NCBI GenBank assembly: GCA_009792885.1
Contig: WMCF01000003.1
Coordinates: 19,682,477-19,746,476 of the forward strand
DNA: 64,000 bases
Direction of reading: 5' to 3'
DNA from: Eremophila alpestris peregrina
Taxonomy: Eukaryota; Chordata; Aves; Passeriformes; Alaudidae
The position numbers and the translations under genes are program-made. Below, one piece after another: positions 1 to 12,585 of the stretch (positions within the stretch are counted from its first letter, which is position 1; every line of letters starts with the position of its first letter). The notes beneath the pieces are model-generated. The model had not been told where the DNA came from. It did not search any database and was given only the letters and a program-made list of their open reading frames with translations.

Positions 1-1367
1 TGATTGCTCTCCCAAAATTGTTCACCTTTTCCTTATCTGTGTCTATATGGTACTCATGATAAAGCTGAGATGTACTGTGAGACACTAAGGTGTCTCTTGG
101 GGTTTTTTTAATGTTTGATATGTTTGGGTATTTAATTTTGAGCCTGACATTAAATTTAATAAGTTCAGTAATTCTTAAAAAAAAAAGCCCTTAATGAAAC
201 AATTTTGTGCTGCTGTTCAAATACAACTTTCCAGTCTCTCTGTGAAATGTAGCCATGCTGCTGCTTAGCTTATGCATTAAAGCCATAATAGTCTGTGTGA
301 CACTATCCAATGTGCTGTGATGTTCCCAAAGCTTAGGATTCATTTCATTTTGGATGGTGAGAATCTATGTGTAATCAAATGAGTGATTCTGGTGCTAACA
401 AGATGCCAAGTTTTCTAGTATTTCCAGCTGATGGTGGATAATAAGTGCATTGTTAAAGGAATGCTGACATCTCTTCCATGCTTTTCCTTCTCAGAGGGCT
501 TAAATAATCTTTTGAAATAACCTTGGGAATTATAATCCTTACTAAGTACAACATTTTTTCTTTGGTTTGCCTTTATGTGCTAGCCCTACTGTATTTCTTT
601 GCAAGTGCTGCATCAGAGATAATAACATCTAGATGCCTGAAAGTGATAACCTGGTGTTGTTTCTCATTAAAAGATAAACGAAAATCCTGTTTGTGGATTT
701 CTACCAGAAAACCCCTTAGCACCGGCATGGCACTGTCAAAATTTACATGCCAGACCAAGCTCCCAAAGATAACTAAAAAGAACTTCTCTGATTTGTTTTT
801 CTTTTCTTAAAATGAATGTGCTTTATCTGCCATATTCTGTAACCTAAATGTTTTGTGGGTCACTTGTGTAACATTGGTTAAAAACATAGCCTTGTAAGGA
901 CTGCTTGTCCATGTGCTATTAGTTTCCAACCTATTCAAGGAAATCTGAAATACATTCTATTGTGTAACATCTATAAAGCATACAGGATTGCTGAAGAGCA
1001 GTTTCCGTAAAGTGAAGGGTTCCTTCTTGCAGCTGATCAGTCAGAATTTTTACTGGAATATAATGGACTGGATTACAACTGCAGTTTTTGGGGTCTCTTG
1101 TATCATGGGACAGAGAGATTAATTTTCAGTTCTGCCATTCATTCTTCAAGTACCAAGCTACCTCTTTGGGTCTGAATGACCACCTCCTTATAGTACTGTG
1201 CCTGACAGTCTCAAATGACATATGCTTAAAAAGAACTATCTAGCTTAATTTTAAACTTGTCAAAGAAATAAATTACTTCTTTGTTGTTTTAAATGACTCA
1301 TTTTTTCCCCTCAAGCTGTTAAAGCAGGTGCATGTTTAGATGGATTATGATCTAAAAAATCATATTT
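1..1367. other. non-coding, AT-rich sequence, nothing recognised
   Basis: AT-rich sequence with stop codons in every frame. Open frames stay under 100 codons, have low-complexity composition and show no known domain. No repeat family, RNA gene or CpG cluster was recognised. Confidence 0.6.
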
Positions 1368-1652
1368 TATGGGAGGGGTCAGCCTTTTCTCCCAGGCAAC
1401 TAGTGATAGGACAAGAGAAAATGGCTTCAAGCTGTGCCAGGAGAGGTTCAGGTCAAACATCAGAAAAAATTCTTCACTGTAAAAGGGTTTAAGCATTGGA
1501 ATGGGCTGGAGAGGTGATGGAGTCACCATCCCTGGAAGTACACAAGAAATGTGGCATTTAGTGCTGTGGTTTGGTTGACATGGTAGTATTCAGTCAAAGG
1601 TTGGACTTGATGATCATGGAGGTCTTTTCCAACATTAATTATTTCTATCATG
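1368..1652 (+). mobile_element. CR1 LINE, 3'-terminal fragment
   Basis: The segment has the ordered hallmarks of a bird CR1 3' end. It starts with the 'cttctcccaggcaactag' stretch. It continues through 'ggcttcaagctgtgccagg', 'aggttcaggtcaaacatcag', 'aaattcttcactgtaaa', a 'ggagtcaccatccctggaag' stretch and 'tcaaaggttggacttgatga', and ends in 'ggtcttttccaac'. The last bases (tttctatca) look like a decayed copy of the short octamer repeat that ends CR1 elements. Only about 285 bp remain, which fits the severe 5' truncation typical of CR1. No coding capacity remains. The wording fits one of the CR1 subfamilies with a 'gtcaaaggttggactcgatgatc' type tail, but the exact subfamily cannot be fixed by eye. 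The 5' boundary is uncertain by a few tens of bases. Confidence 0.88.
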
Positions 1653-4600
1653 GGCATCCTGCCCAGTCCTAGAGATAGCAGTGTAATCATTTATCATTTA
1701 AAACCCAACCAACCCCCCTATAATTTGCTCTATTATTAGTGGCCAGTATGCAGTGCAAGTATGTAATAAATTTTTTATCTTATCTTGTATTATAAAATTT
1801 TCAAGTAGGCAAAACTAGTCTAAGAACACATTAGTCAATAATGAACAAGGGTAGCTCTAGGTCAGGAAATGTTGACCTTTGTTTTAGTACCTCTGGGCAC
1901 ACTGCAGCAGGTTTTAAACTTTCATTCTGGAACTCCTGTTGCTCTTGCAACATAGTTGGGACCATTTTGCTACAATCCTTTTATTTTACCATAAATCATG
2001 AGGAGGGGAAAAGGGCTGGAGAAGTTTTCCTGAGCATACTTTCTCTAGTGCACATCTAACCTTTCTGACCTTCTTCAAGAACTCTTGGTATTTTTTCTTG
2101 GTTTTGTAAGACTATGGGGATGCTTGCTGTTTGGTGGAAATGAGATTAAACTGAAACTGGTCTTGTTTCATCTGTGAAAGAAAGATGTGAAGTTGTCTTG
2201 AGAGGATTTTACAACAGAAATTTCTACTTGAGCAATGTTATGTTTCTGGTGGAACCCAAGAGATGTGAATTCCATTGTCAAGCCTCTACATATAATTAGA
2301 AGGATAGTGAATTGGGAGGCTTGGGTTCATAACTGTGGTATCTGACCTGAATTTGATCCCTTGGATTTGTTTCATGTTTTATGCTCTTTCAGTGTCTGCA
2401 ACTTTTGATTTAACAAATGTAACCTAGTGCATATAAAAAAAACCCCAAACCACAAAACAAACAACTGTGTTGCTACTGATGTTGTATTTTAATTGGACAA
2501 TTGTGTAGCTTAGAGGATGGGCCACAAAGGAACAGCCAATTACTCTGTGTCTGTCTAAAAGCCCTTTCATTACAGAATACTGATTAAGGTTTTGTAGTTT
2601 CATATTGTTTCATGTTATTGATTTCTACCAACCCTAAGTCAATGGTTCATTAATTGACAATTACCTTTTTTCACCATGTTTCAGAAAATTGACGTGAGCA
2701 ACCTGAGGTGTTAAGTTCAATTTCAACTAGGTATCAGTGTGCCTGCTTAATCTCTAACAAGACCCATTAGGCTCCCTGTTTCAATTTTGCACAGAACATA
2801 AAGGCCTCTCCACAGGGAGGCTATGACCCTCTCACTAGAAGGAGAGCAAAGATAGTCTTTACAGAAATAATAGGGAATATCTGTGGAAGGGCTTTTTGTC
2901 CATCTGTCTTGACTGGAGAAAATCAATATTTTGCCTCTCAGAAATGCTGCTGTAAAGTTTGGGGCTATTGACATGTAGCGACTTACTTGAGTTGTACCTT
3001 TGATTTGTTTAACTGTATGTGTTGTGTTGGAGTTGTTGGGTACCAGAAGTGAAATCTTTGTTTTACATGTCAGAGGTGAGAATGTTTGAAACCTAAGGCA
3101 CAGAGCTAATTCTTTTTGGGAGAGGAACCTTGTGTATAAAACTTAGCTTTGTAAGATAAATATGGCCTTTGTTCAGGACTCTTAACTCCCTCAAAATACT
3201 TGCCTATGTTATGTAAAGCACTCAGCCTTTGATCAACAAAGAGTATGCTATATCTACCCTTCTGGTATCTTCATCTAGCTCATCTAGTGCCACTAGTTAG
3301 TCCTTCAAGTTCCATGTCCTACCAGACAAGACAACTCTGTTCCTGAATTTCAGTGCTTTTGGAAGTGGCAGTACAGAGCTTGAGGACATCAGCATGTGAT
3401 CATACCACAACCCCAGTCTCTTCATGAACTTTCCCAACAGTGCTCAACCACAGTGAGATCTTTCTCTTCTGAAGATAGAGATGCTTCAGGGCAGAGGAAC
3501 AATTGGCACAACCACCCTTTGAGTTTAATCAGAAAACTAAAAACAGAGCTGCTTGAGAGCAGCTCTGCCCACTCTGGCTGCTCTATGTCAGCAGGACTTT
3601 ATAATGTTGGGTGGCATGAGTTTTGTTATTGTGCTTACTGCTTGTTTAAGCAAAGAGCAAAAGTTATCAATGTTGTGATGCTTCAGTTGGTGTTTCATGG
3701 TCTCATGCAGGGTCTCAGTGCTATGAAGTTATGCATAAGTTTGCCAGTTTATAAAATAATTGTTCTTTTTTCTAGTCCCTGTCATCTTGTGCACTTCTGT
3801 GTCCCACTGTATTCCACTTGCATGCTCTTGACAAATGCAGAATGAGTTGCATTTGCCTTGGAAGGGTTTGTCTTCTGGCTGTTGCCTGAGTTGCTTCCTT
3901 ACCTGACACACGTTGGTGTCAAATACATATCAGCTTGAGGTGGAAGGAAATTTGCTTGTCAGTATAAATGAACTCATGTTTGGAGCATGCAGTGCCATGT
4001 GCCTGCCATTGATTTGAACCTCCTGCTTATCACATGGCAAATTCAGAAGGCAAAGAGTAACCTGTGCTCACTGTTGCAAGGCAAAAGGTCAGGAACTTGA
4101 TTCCAAGTGCAGAGAGAGATGAGAATTTTTTAATTATTATTTTCAAAGAGTTACCAGAAACTTCACTCAATTTTGTAAAAATTATTAGAGACAGTGTCCC
4201 AGAGCCCTCCCCAGCCTTTACTATTGTGTTGCTCTGTAGAACTCATCTTTCTGTCTTCTTGTTTTAGTTCTGATTCACTGGGTAACCTCACTGACTCAAA
4301 ATTAGCAGATGATCTTCAGAGAGTTTCTTGAGAAGCTTGTGTTAATTTAGATTAGTCTTCAGAATGTCTTGGATACTGTCCAAGTAGAGACTATAATCCC
4401 TTTCCCAAAGGTTATTAATTCATTGATTATTAATTGTATCAATGTTATCCTCAAGAATTGTGACTGGGACACAAGGACTCCAAGTTTTAGAGCCATTCCT
4501 CTTTATTCTTCATACTTTTGTTCCATTTTTTTTCCTGATGTGGATTTTAAAAAGAGATCATTATAATATTACTTTGAAATAATATTGTTTTGATACTGCT

Positions 4601-5201
4601 AAGTATATCACTGTAAATATCTACAGTTTTGTTTTATTCAGTTAGTCTCTCTAAGAACAAAGGAGATTTATGGTTCAATTACAGACACTTCGATCTTTAA
4701 TGAGTTGTGATAGAGGAGATTGTAGCAATTTTCACTGAGCCAGAATTTGTTACCAGTTTTCCAAAGAAACCTTTACAGCGGTTTTCATGCTGATGAGTTT
4801 AAATATTAATTTTAGCTTCTCTTTAGGTTAAATAGTCAATCCATTTGAAGTTGATTTCAAAAATTCTGCTGACTTGAAAAGCATCAGTATTTTACCCTTT
4901 GTTTCCTCTTTCCCATCTTAGGAAAATATTATTTTCCCTTTAGCTATTGCATCAGGCAAAAGCATGTTTCTGAGATTACTGTACGTTCATTACATACATG
5001 CAGCCATATGCTCATTCTGGTTTCCCACAACCTCACTTTTATTTATTATTGTAATCTCACTTGACTTGATCTGTTTTAGAATTGAATCTCTCCTGTGCTT
5101 CGTTTCAGGATGAGGTAATATTAAAGAAGAGGTGGTTGGGTTTTTGTTTGTTTGTGTATTTTACTGGCTTTTTCCCAGAGGAGAAGGAGCTGTTTTTAAC
5201 A

Positions 5202-5229
5202 TTTCCCCTCCTCCTCTCCTCCTCTTCTT
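5202..5229 (+). repeat. polypyrimidine CT-rich tract
   Basis: A continuous run of C and T built from cct/ctc units. It is a low-complexity tract. The translated frames over it are rich in Leu, Ser and Phe for that reason and should not be taken as a membrane protein. Confidence 0.75.
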
Positions 5230-8040
5230 GCTTTATTTGGTTCTACTTCCGTCGTGGGTTTGGAAGGGTAAAAGATACAATAAACTGCATTTTTTTTTTC
5301 TTTCACACTTAAAGGATTTGAAACTTGGTAGGTATCTTTTTTTTTTTGTTTAAGCCATTGACACAAACTGAATTGATGTGAAGCCTCAGGCCTTCCACTG
5401 CTGAATTTGTCTAGAGCATGAAGAATCTCATTATTACAGAGTGCACTTGAAGCTTGAAGTACAGAGAGGATGATGACTACATTGATAGTTAACTGCTGCA
5501 CCCTATGAGTCAGTGTCATCAGTGCATTTAATGTCTAGGCTTGTGCCAGCATTCACATTCATGTGCTTGAGTGATGGCAGACAATAATGACTCATGCTTC
5601 ATTTACTGGTGTCCTATCACTTTTTCTCTGGCTTCATGGACTTTTCAGTGTAATCTCGAAGAGCAATTACTGGGGAAGAATGCAGTCTCTATGCATGAAT
5701 AAGGGTCACAGAACTCAGAGGGACTCCGAACATTGTTTTACCAAAGAAAACAGGATGTTCTTGTTTCTTCAGTTTTCTTGGTTTGTGTAATGTTTTCTGA
5801 TTTTATCAGTTGTTTAAGATCCCATGTTGCAAGTTTAGCCCCTGAAATTCATACGGTAGGTGGCTGTGTTCATCTGCCCACTTCTTGGTTGAAAAGTAAA
5901 GTAGATGGGGTTGCTCTAGTTCAAAAATTAAAGCAAACAGAAGCTGTGATATTTAAATATGTTGTACCAAAAGTGGTTCCACAATTTCCATCTATATGGG
6001 GAAAATAGAGTGTTGTACTAATAAAGATCTGGAGAGGTTTTAAGCTTATTATTATGTAAATAACTACTGCTTTAATAAATTAAATTTATTAATTATTTAT
6101 TATTGAAATTGAAAAGTACAAGATGAAAGACTTGTGGCACTTGCCATCCTGCCTTCTCTCTTTTCACTGTTTTCCTTCCTGGCAGAAGCAATACAGAGCA
6201 GGGTAGCTGGTGCCATAACCATGTGAATATAAAGTGACCAAACCAGGGTCTATTCTAAAGCTGCTTTTTAATGCAACATCACATGGTCTGAAAGTTACCA
6301 AAAACTGAGCCACCTTGATGTGTTTCTCATAGAGCTGTGAGCTAAGAGACGTCCACAGCTATTGAATATGGAATATTGCAAAAAGGAAGTTTTAGGTCAT
6401 ATTTGGAAATGAGAAAATATTTTCTGGCATGACCAGTCAAACATCTGTGAGAGCCCTGGGATTTTTGGTTGACTCAAGTCAGATGTGCAGTGTTTTGCAA
6501 ATTCTCTTGTGTGTATGAACAACTGAAATTGTTTTCTCATTAGTGGGACTGAGAACTGTAAACTCAACTATCTACAAGTGGAAATAAAAAGATTTATTAG
6601 AAAATGTTGGGTGAGTAGCAGATTTTCAAGGAAGCTTAGAGATGGTCATGCTGGTTGCAGGTCTCTTTCTTCCTCCAGCTGAGAAAGAAACTGAGGCCAA
6701 AGCAATATAGAGGGTCTGACACATGCATTGTAAGGCACCTTTGCATGTAGTCCCAACAGGCCTGCAGAGCAATGGCTGTGGCTCTTTAAAAATGAGAAAG
6801 CTGATATAAATATTAGTTCTCGACCTAAGTTATTTCCCTGTAGAGATATTGAAAAGGAAAGCTTGGGAAACAGCTCTCTGCCAGCGGCTGAGAACCAGGA
6901 GAGTTACTTAGCAAACAAGAATGAAGCTGTATGAGATCTCCTTCTGACTGCAAAACTCTTGATATTCCTCAGCTGAAGAGTTACAGTCTCTGTTGCAGAT
7001 GTTTAGCCACATGCTATATGCATTTACAGTACTCCTGGGGGAACAATGTGTGTTTATCACTGATTCAGAAGTCCTGAGTAAGTGCACAGTATGTGAGCTG
7101 CCTCTCCTGCCATTGCAGGTCCTTCTGAGATGGTGCAGCATTTGAGACATCAGTAGCACCCTGACTGTCAATGACTTGGTGGTTGCTTCTGGACCTTGTT
7201 ATATTTTAGAGGGCAGTGATTTGAAATACGTCCTTTCTAAAACACAGTTTTGGGTCAGAACTTAATTCCAGCCTGGCAGGCAAGGAGACCAACTGGTGCT
7301 GAAAGATAGTAGCATACACTTACACCAGCCTGAGAGAGAACTCATGGCCTTTCTTAGATCTCTAAGGTGTAAGCTGGAATTGCAGTCTTAACTCTGCAAC
7401 AAAATGGTGGTTTTGTTCAGTATCTAGGCTTCTCCACACTGGCATGATAGGAGCTCTGCTCTCCATCATTAGGGCTATGCCCTGTCTGAATGGACACAGA
7501 CGTACTGGACTCGCTTTGAGGCAGTATTCCTAATCGTGTATGTTGCCCTTGGAACAAGATAGACTTTTTTCCCTGACTTTTTTCCCCTGTTAGCCATCAA
7601 TCTTTTTCAATTGATTTTAAAAATTAAAAACAATTAAGAAGTTTTAATAAAAGACTGAACATCAGATAAACTTGCTTCCCATTAACAAAATCACTAGAAG
7701 ACAGTGCTTCGTATAGGGAGTTAGAGGGGATGTAAAGAGAGCAGGGCTGGAGTTTCTTCCCTGAATTATCATTATGCTGTGTAATGAAGCAGAAGCTTAC
7801 ACAGCCATGAACTAATTTGTTATGGCTCCTCATGAGGTCTGCAGTCCAGCTGGAGAGAGGTAAAGAGATGACAGTAGTTTGTTAGGGAAGGGAAGGAAGA
7901 AGCTTTCTTTAATAAGTTGTTTGAATTTTTGGATTTTCTAATGCCATCTTTGTTCAAAAGCCATTTGGATTAAATCAGTTGTGGCTGATCCATAAATTTT
8001 TAGTGCTTACTTTCTTCCCCCGTTCCCCTCCCCACATGCC

Positions 8041-8056
8041 TTTTTTTTTTTTTTTT
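8041..8056 (+). repeat. poly-T homopolymer (16 T)
   Basis: Sixteen consecutive T. It could be the reverse-strand poly-A of an old retrocopy, but nothing gene-like was recognised on the adjoining side, so it is listed only as a homopolymer. Confidence 0.85.
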
Positions 8057-11000
8057 AACATCATGTGTGCATAAAAAGAAGGTGGCTAAACACTGAGGAG
8101 TGATGCTGTTCACACATTGTAGTCATCTGCTACCAGCTTTAAGGGTAGGATGCTGTTTTGGATCTGTTTAAATGAGAAATATGTTTATCACAAGTGTGCT
8201 GAGCTGTGCTTCCTTTTTGATTCCTTAATTTTTAATGTGTAATGATTCTGCTGAAAGCACTTCTCTTCACATTTTTCTTAAAGCACTGCAAACTTCATTA
8301 CTAAGAGCAGCACTGTTGTAAGGTGCAGTGTGTTGCTGCTGTATTAAATAATATATATTTGAAAACTGCATTTTAAATGATGGTTTGAAGTTATGTTTCC
8401 CATGAGCAAAACAGAGGAACTGCTACTTTGTCCTTAATTCACCTTGTTATGTTAGATTGCAAGAAATACAGGAACAGTAACATTGGGAGAAAGTTGTTTT
8501 CTACTTATGTTTTTAATCTCTGTGATCTGTTGTTTCCAACATAGGTTGTAGAGACTGTCCTATCATTTTTTGTATTAACAGATTTCAGTTTATCATACCA
8601 TGAGAAATCTGATGAAACATGCTTAAATAATTTAATCCTATATCTGAGAAATCTCTTACACTTTTATTCTGAAAACATGAGTAACAGTTTAATCTCTGAA
8701 ACTAACAACCTGGATTAAAAAAGTGGTCTTTCAAGGTCTTTACAAACATTTGATGCACCAGGTACTAAAGGTTACTTTTCCTGCTTGGTTGCTCACCATT
8801 CTGTTAGATGATGTCTGTTTATGCAGCCTTTAACACATGCAATATTTTGCTTTTTACAGGTGAAAGTGGTATTTTTATTTTAGTTGTTTTATTCCTTCTT
8901 TTAGAGTTTATTCTTTAGGATTATGGAGTCCTTGACTAAGATTTCAACAGCAAAACAAGCATCTGTGCTAGTGTGAATCACAGTTGCTACCAGGTTTGTT
9001 TGCAAGTGGTCCCAGAGTGCAGCTCTGTGTCTTACAATCTGGCTTTTCTGGCATGGGCCTCATCTGCTTTCCCTTGATACAGAAAAGGGATTTTTTTCTG
9101 ATGCCCTTTATCATTCCCTCCCCTGCATGAGGAGTAGCACACCCAAGACTGCAGGGTGTCTGTCATTTCTCCTTAGCTTCCCAAGGATTTTTTGTAAAAA
9201 AAAATATCTAATCCCTGTGTTGCAGCAAAGGAGATGATACCTACTTGTCACTGCCAACCATTCTAGCTCTTTTGGCTGCTTCTTTTAAAATGCTAGTGGT
9301 ATTTAAGTATGGCACTCTCAAATTGTAGGTATTTTTTGCATACTTGGAGAATGCCACATAGTTCCTCTGAATTCCTCTGACAGTTTTAGACAACTAGTGT
9401 CTTCTTGCAGGAAATAAATATGCAGAATGTTTGCACTTCCATTTTGAGTTTGTCATAATGAGCTTGGATAAATTGACATCTAGGGAATATTGAAACAGCA
9501 CACACCAAACAATGATAGAACACTTCTGTGTCTTGAATCTGCTGGTGTACCTTGCCCCTTGCTTTTGTATGGGAGAAGAGGGTGTGGTTGTCTGCCTGAC
9601 TCCAGCAACCATGCCCACTGAAATTCAAGGCAAATTCTCAGTAACTGGTCATCAGGCTCCTAATTTGTCCTGTACAGAATGCCTGTTTGCTGAAACCTAC
9701 AAGAATCGGTAGAAGGGAAAAAATAAAGCAGAAACTCCCAGGTGAATAAAAACCAAAAGGAAATGAAACGCTAGTCACAGCAGAGAGTGGTGGATGTTGC
9801 CTTGCAGCTGAATTCTGGTACTGTCAGTCAGGTGTTTAACGCTTAGGGTAAACTAACCAGTGGTTCAAAAAACCCTGGAATTTTGGTGTCATGAACAAAG
9901 TAAATGTGTTTCTGTCTTTTAAAGTAGAAAGACAGCCTCTCAGCCGCAGAAGCTGGACACAATCAGGAAGACTCTGAATTGATAATTATAGAGGCATGTA
10001 ACTAACTTATGAACTCTGTGGCTATGAGTATCCTTCCTTCAGTTTTATGAATTTGGTTGTTGTGAAAGATGTTATTGAGAGCAGCAGTAAAGAAGTGTCA
10101 TCTGTGAATAAGTTTCTTGTCTACAGGTGACTGCCTTTCTGCTTTCATGACAGTGTGTAGAGGTTGTAAAACAACATTCTGTATGCACTTTTAACTACAA
10201 ATACATATATGTAAAAAATACACATACAGAATGGTGGAAAGAAACACTTTGTTAGGTAAAAGAAAAAATTATCTGAGAGCAAACATATTGAATAGGCATA
10301 AAAATAAAGGGTAGTGACCACTGCACAGGCAAAAGGAAGCAAATTATTCCATTGCACAAAACTATATTATGTGTGATTGGCAGAAAGGAGAAGGGAAAAC
10401 CTTTTCCTTCTCTCACACAATAACAATCCAGAACAATGATTCTTTTGTGTGATTAACTTTGATGCCAGGTTCCAAAAGTGAATCCACATGGTTTCAAATT
10501 GGTACATTTCCCCTACTTGTATTGTTAGCTGAATTAAATTTCCTCTTGGAGAGTTTGTTTGATAGCTCCTTTGGTCACTTCATGTAACAAGAGGATTCAT
10601 CTCACAGTGTCTATTTGGTGTTAACATACCATTTTGATTTCAGAATAATAAATCAATATACTATTGCAGCAGGTCAAGCATTGCTAGGCCATGATGTGCC
10701 TTGGACATGTGAGAAAGCCTCTCTTAATTTAAAAGTAAAACCTCACCATGTCTCAGATGTGTTGGAGGATAACTTAGGCAGGGAATACTATAACGGTGTT
10801 CTTCTGAAAGTCATCTGAAGTTATTTTGTTCAGTGTATATAAATCCAGTTTAACTATATAACTTTCATTTCTTCATTCACATTAGCTTCCCCAGTTCTGC
10901 TTGCAGAGCAATTCTCTTTAAAATCAAAACAGACAACTGTTAAACTGAGATCTTAAGCAGTGTGCTTAGATCTTAAGTAAAGTTTAAGATCTGACGTGTT

Positions 11001-11499
11001 TAGGAACAACAACTACAGCCATTTTGTTTTGCTGTGACTATCATTATGGTAGAAAACAATGGGAAGTGCATCCCTTTTTTCAGCTGCTTCAAACCAGTTC
11101 ACTCCACTGTCTTAAGCTGCTGAAAAAGGTGAGTTTGAGCTGGATTGTGATATAAGGTATACACACACTGGCTGGGCTTTGTAATGGAGGTTGTGACCTC
11201 TGAAAGTGATAACATTCCCACGTCTATTTTCCTGGTGATTTTTTTGAAGGCATAGCATTGCTTTCATAAGTCACCTTATTTGTAGTGTGGCTTTGGGTCA
11301 TGGAGCCAAATTGACAGGCTTAGTAGCCTGAAGACTGAAGGATGCTGGCACTCCAGTATGCCCTCAAAATAATGCTCTTTAAGATGCGCAGCTGAGGGAA
11401 TGTGGCATATCAAATCCTTTGATTTTCATCACTGTTAACACATTTGAAACCTTTCAGATGATGTTATTCTTTAGTGGTAAGGCTTCTATTTATGTAGAT

Positions 11500-12585
11500 A
11501 AGCAGATCATTGACTACTTGGCCCCAGTAAGTGTGTGATGGTTCTTCCATAGACTAGGTTGCTTTGAGCTTGATCCAGCTCAGCTTTGAACACTTCCAAG
11601 GATGGGGCATCTGCAACTTGTCTGGGATGTCTTAGTCCCTCACCACTCACATTGTGAAAAATTTCTTCTTAATATCTAAAATAAGCCTTCCCCTTGTTCT
11701 TATAACTGCATGCCTTTGTAGAAGTTCCTGTTCAGCTTTCTTCAAGACCCCTTTAAGGTACTGGAAGGTTGCTATAAGATCCCTCAGAGCCTTCTCTCTT
11801 AACCCCAATTCTCTCAGCCTGTCTTCACAGGAGAAGTGCTCCAGCCCTTTTGATCATCTTTCTTGACCTCCTCTGGACTTGCTTCAACAGGTCTGTGCCC
11901 TTCTTATGTTGGAGACCCCAGAGCTGGATGCAGCACTTAGGAGAGGTCTCACCAAAGTGGAGTAGAGAAATGGAATAATCTCCCTCAACCTGCTGTCCAC
12001 ACTGCTTTTGGTGCAGCCCAGGATATGGTTGGCTTTCTGAGCTGCAGGAGCATGGGTTGGGTCATGCTGAACTTCTCATCCACCTGTTCTCCCCAGTTCT
12101 TCTCCTCAGGGCTGTTAACAATCCATTTTCTGTCTAGCATATATTTGTAGTTGGGATTGCAGCAGCCCACATGCAGAACCTTGCACTGGCTGTGTTGAAC
12201 TTCATGAGGTTCACACAGACCCATCTCTCAAGCCTGCCAAGGGCCCTCTGAAAGTCCTCCCTTCCCTCCAGAGTGTCAATCACAGCACACAGCCTGGTGC
12301 TGTCAGCAGCCTTGCTGAGGGTGCTCTCAGTCCCACTGTCCATGTCACTGATAAAGGTGTTCAACAGAGCCAGTCCCAATACCAACCCCTGGGACACACC
12401 ACTCCTCACTGGTCTTCACCTGGACATTGAGCCATGGGCCACAACTCTTTGAGTGTGACCATCCTGCCAGTTGCTTGTCCACCGAGTCATCAATCTGTCA
12501 AATCAGCCCATACCTCTCCATCTGAGACAAGGATGGCATGTGGGACAGTGTGAAATGCTTTGTCCTGTCCAGAATGTTCCTCTTT
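11500..12585 (-). mobile_element. CR1 LINE, 5'-truncated, ORF2 C-terminus plus 3' UTR
   Basis: Read on the minus strand this is a roughly 1.1-kb CR1. On the plus strand the order is reversed. Near 11500-11545 are remnants of the 3' tail ('gatcattgactacttggccc'). Next come the 'gaacacttccaaggatgggg' and 'tgtgaaaaatttcttcttaa' blocks and the 'ctctcagcctgtcttcacag' block. After these are 'ccccagagctggatgcagca', 'gcagcccaggatatggttgg' and 'cttcatgaggttcacacaga'. The right part has 'cccactgtccatgtcactga' and 'ggacattgagccatgggcca'. Similarity fades near 12585, so the 5' part of the element is missing, as usual for target-primed LINE insertion. No target-site duplication could be fixed by eye. The copy is dead because of frameshifts and substitutions. 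Boundaries are uncertain by about 20-30 bp. Confidence 0.93.
11985..12409 (-). pseudogene. CR1 ORF2 (reverse transcriptase) C-terminal remnant
   Basis: This is the decayed coding part of the CR1 above. Two overlapping minus-strand frames carry it: 12134-12409 holds the upstream part and 11985-12224 the downstream part, so at least one frameshift lies in about 12140-12220. The upstream frame starts with a recognisable SGVxQGxVLG motif, known from the LINE reverse-transcriptase palm region. It then shows LSKAADSTRL where an active copy has a [FY]ADD catalytic motif; here the catalytic aspartate pair is lost. The downstream frame contains a CKVLHVG stretch and a decayed region typical of the CR1 ORF2 end. 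The N-terminal endonuclease and most of the RT are absent. It cannot encode a working enzyme. Confidence 0.85.

Larger units (their letters stand above)
1653..11499. other. non-coding sequence with low-complexity tracts
   Basis: About 9.8 kb without a supported gene. It includes the longest open frame of the window (149 codons at 3396-3845, + strand), which has no recognisable domain and is regarded as chance. Other contents are a polypyrimidine tract (5202-5229), an AT palindrome (6072-6092), a poly-T run (8041-8056) and small A/T runs. Coding exons, RNA genes and clear transposon ends were not seen. Confidence 0.55.

Noticed and set aside
1311..1529. 72-codon minus-strand frame
   Set aside because: It is antisense to the CR1 fragment at 1368-1652 and has no CR1 protein similarity on that strand.
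3396..3845. Longest open frame (149 codons, + strand)
   Set aside because: No domain, mixed low-similarity composition, no splice or promoter context; this length is expected by chance in 64 kb of vertebrate DNA.
5082..5353. Two overlapping hydrophobic frames
   Set aside because: Their Leu/Phe/Ser-rich peptides come from the CT-rich and poly-T tracts, not from a membrane protein.
6072..6092. 21-bp perfect AT palindrome
   Set aside because: Composed only of A and T within an AT-rich stretch, so expected by chance; not a binding site I can name.
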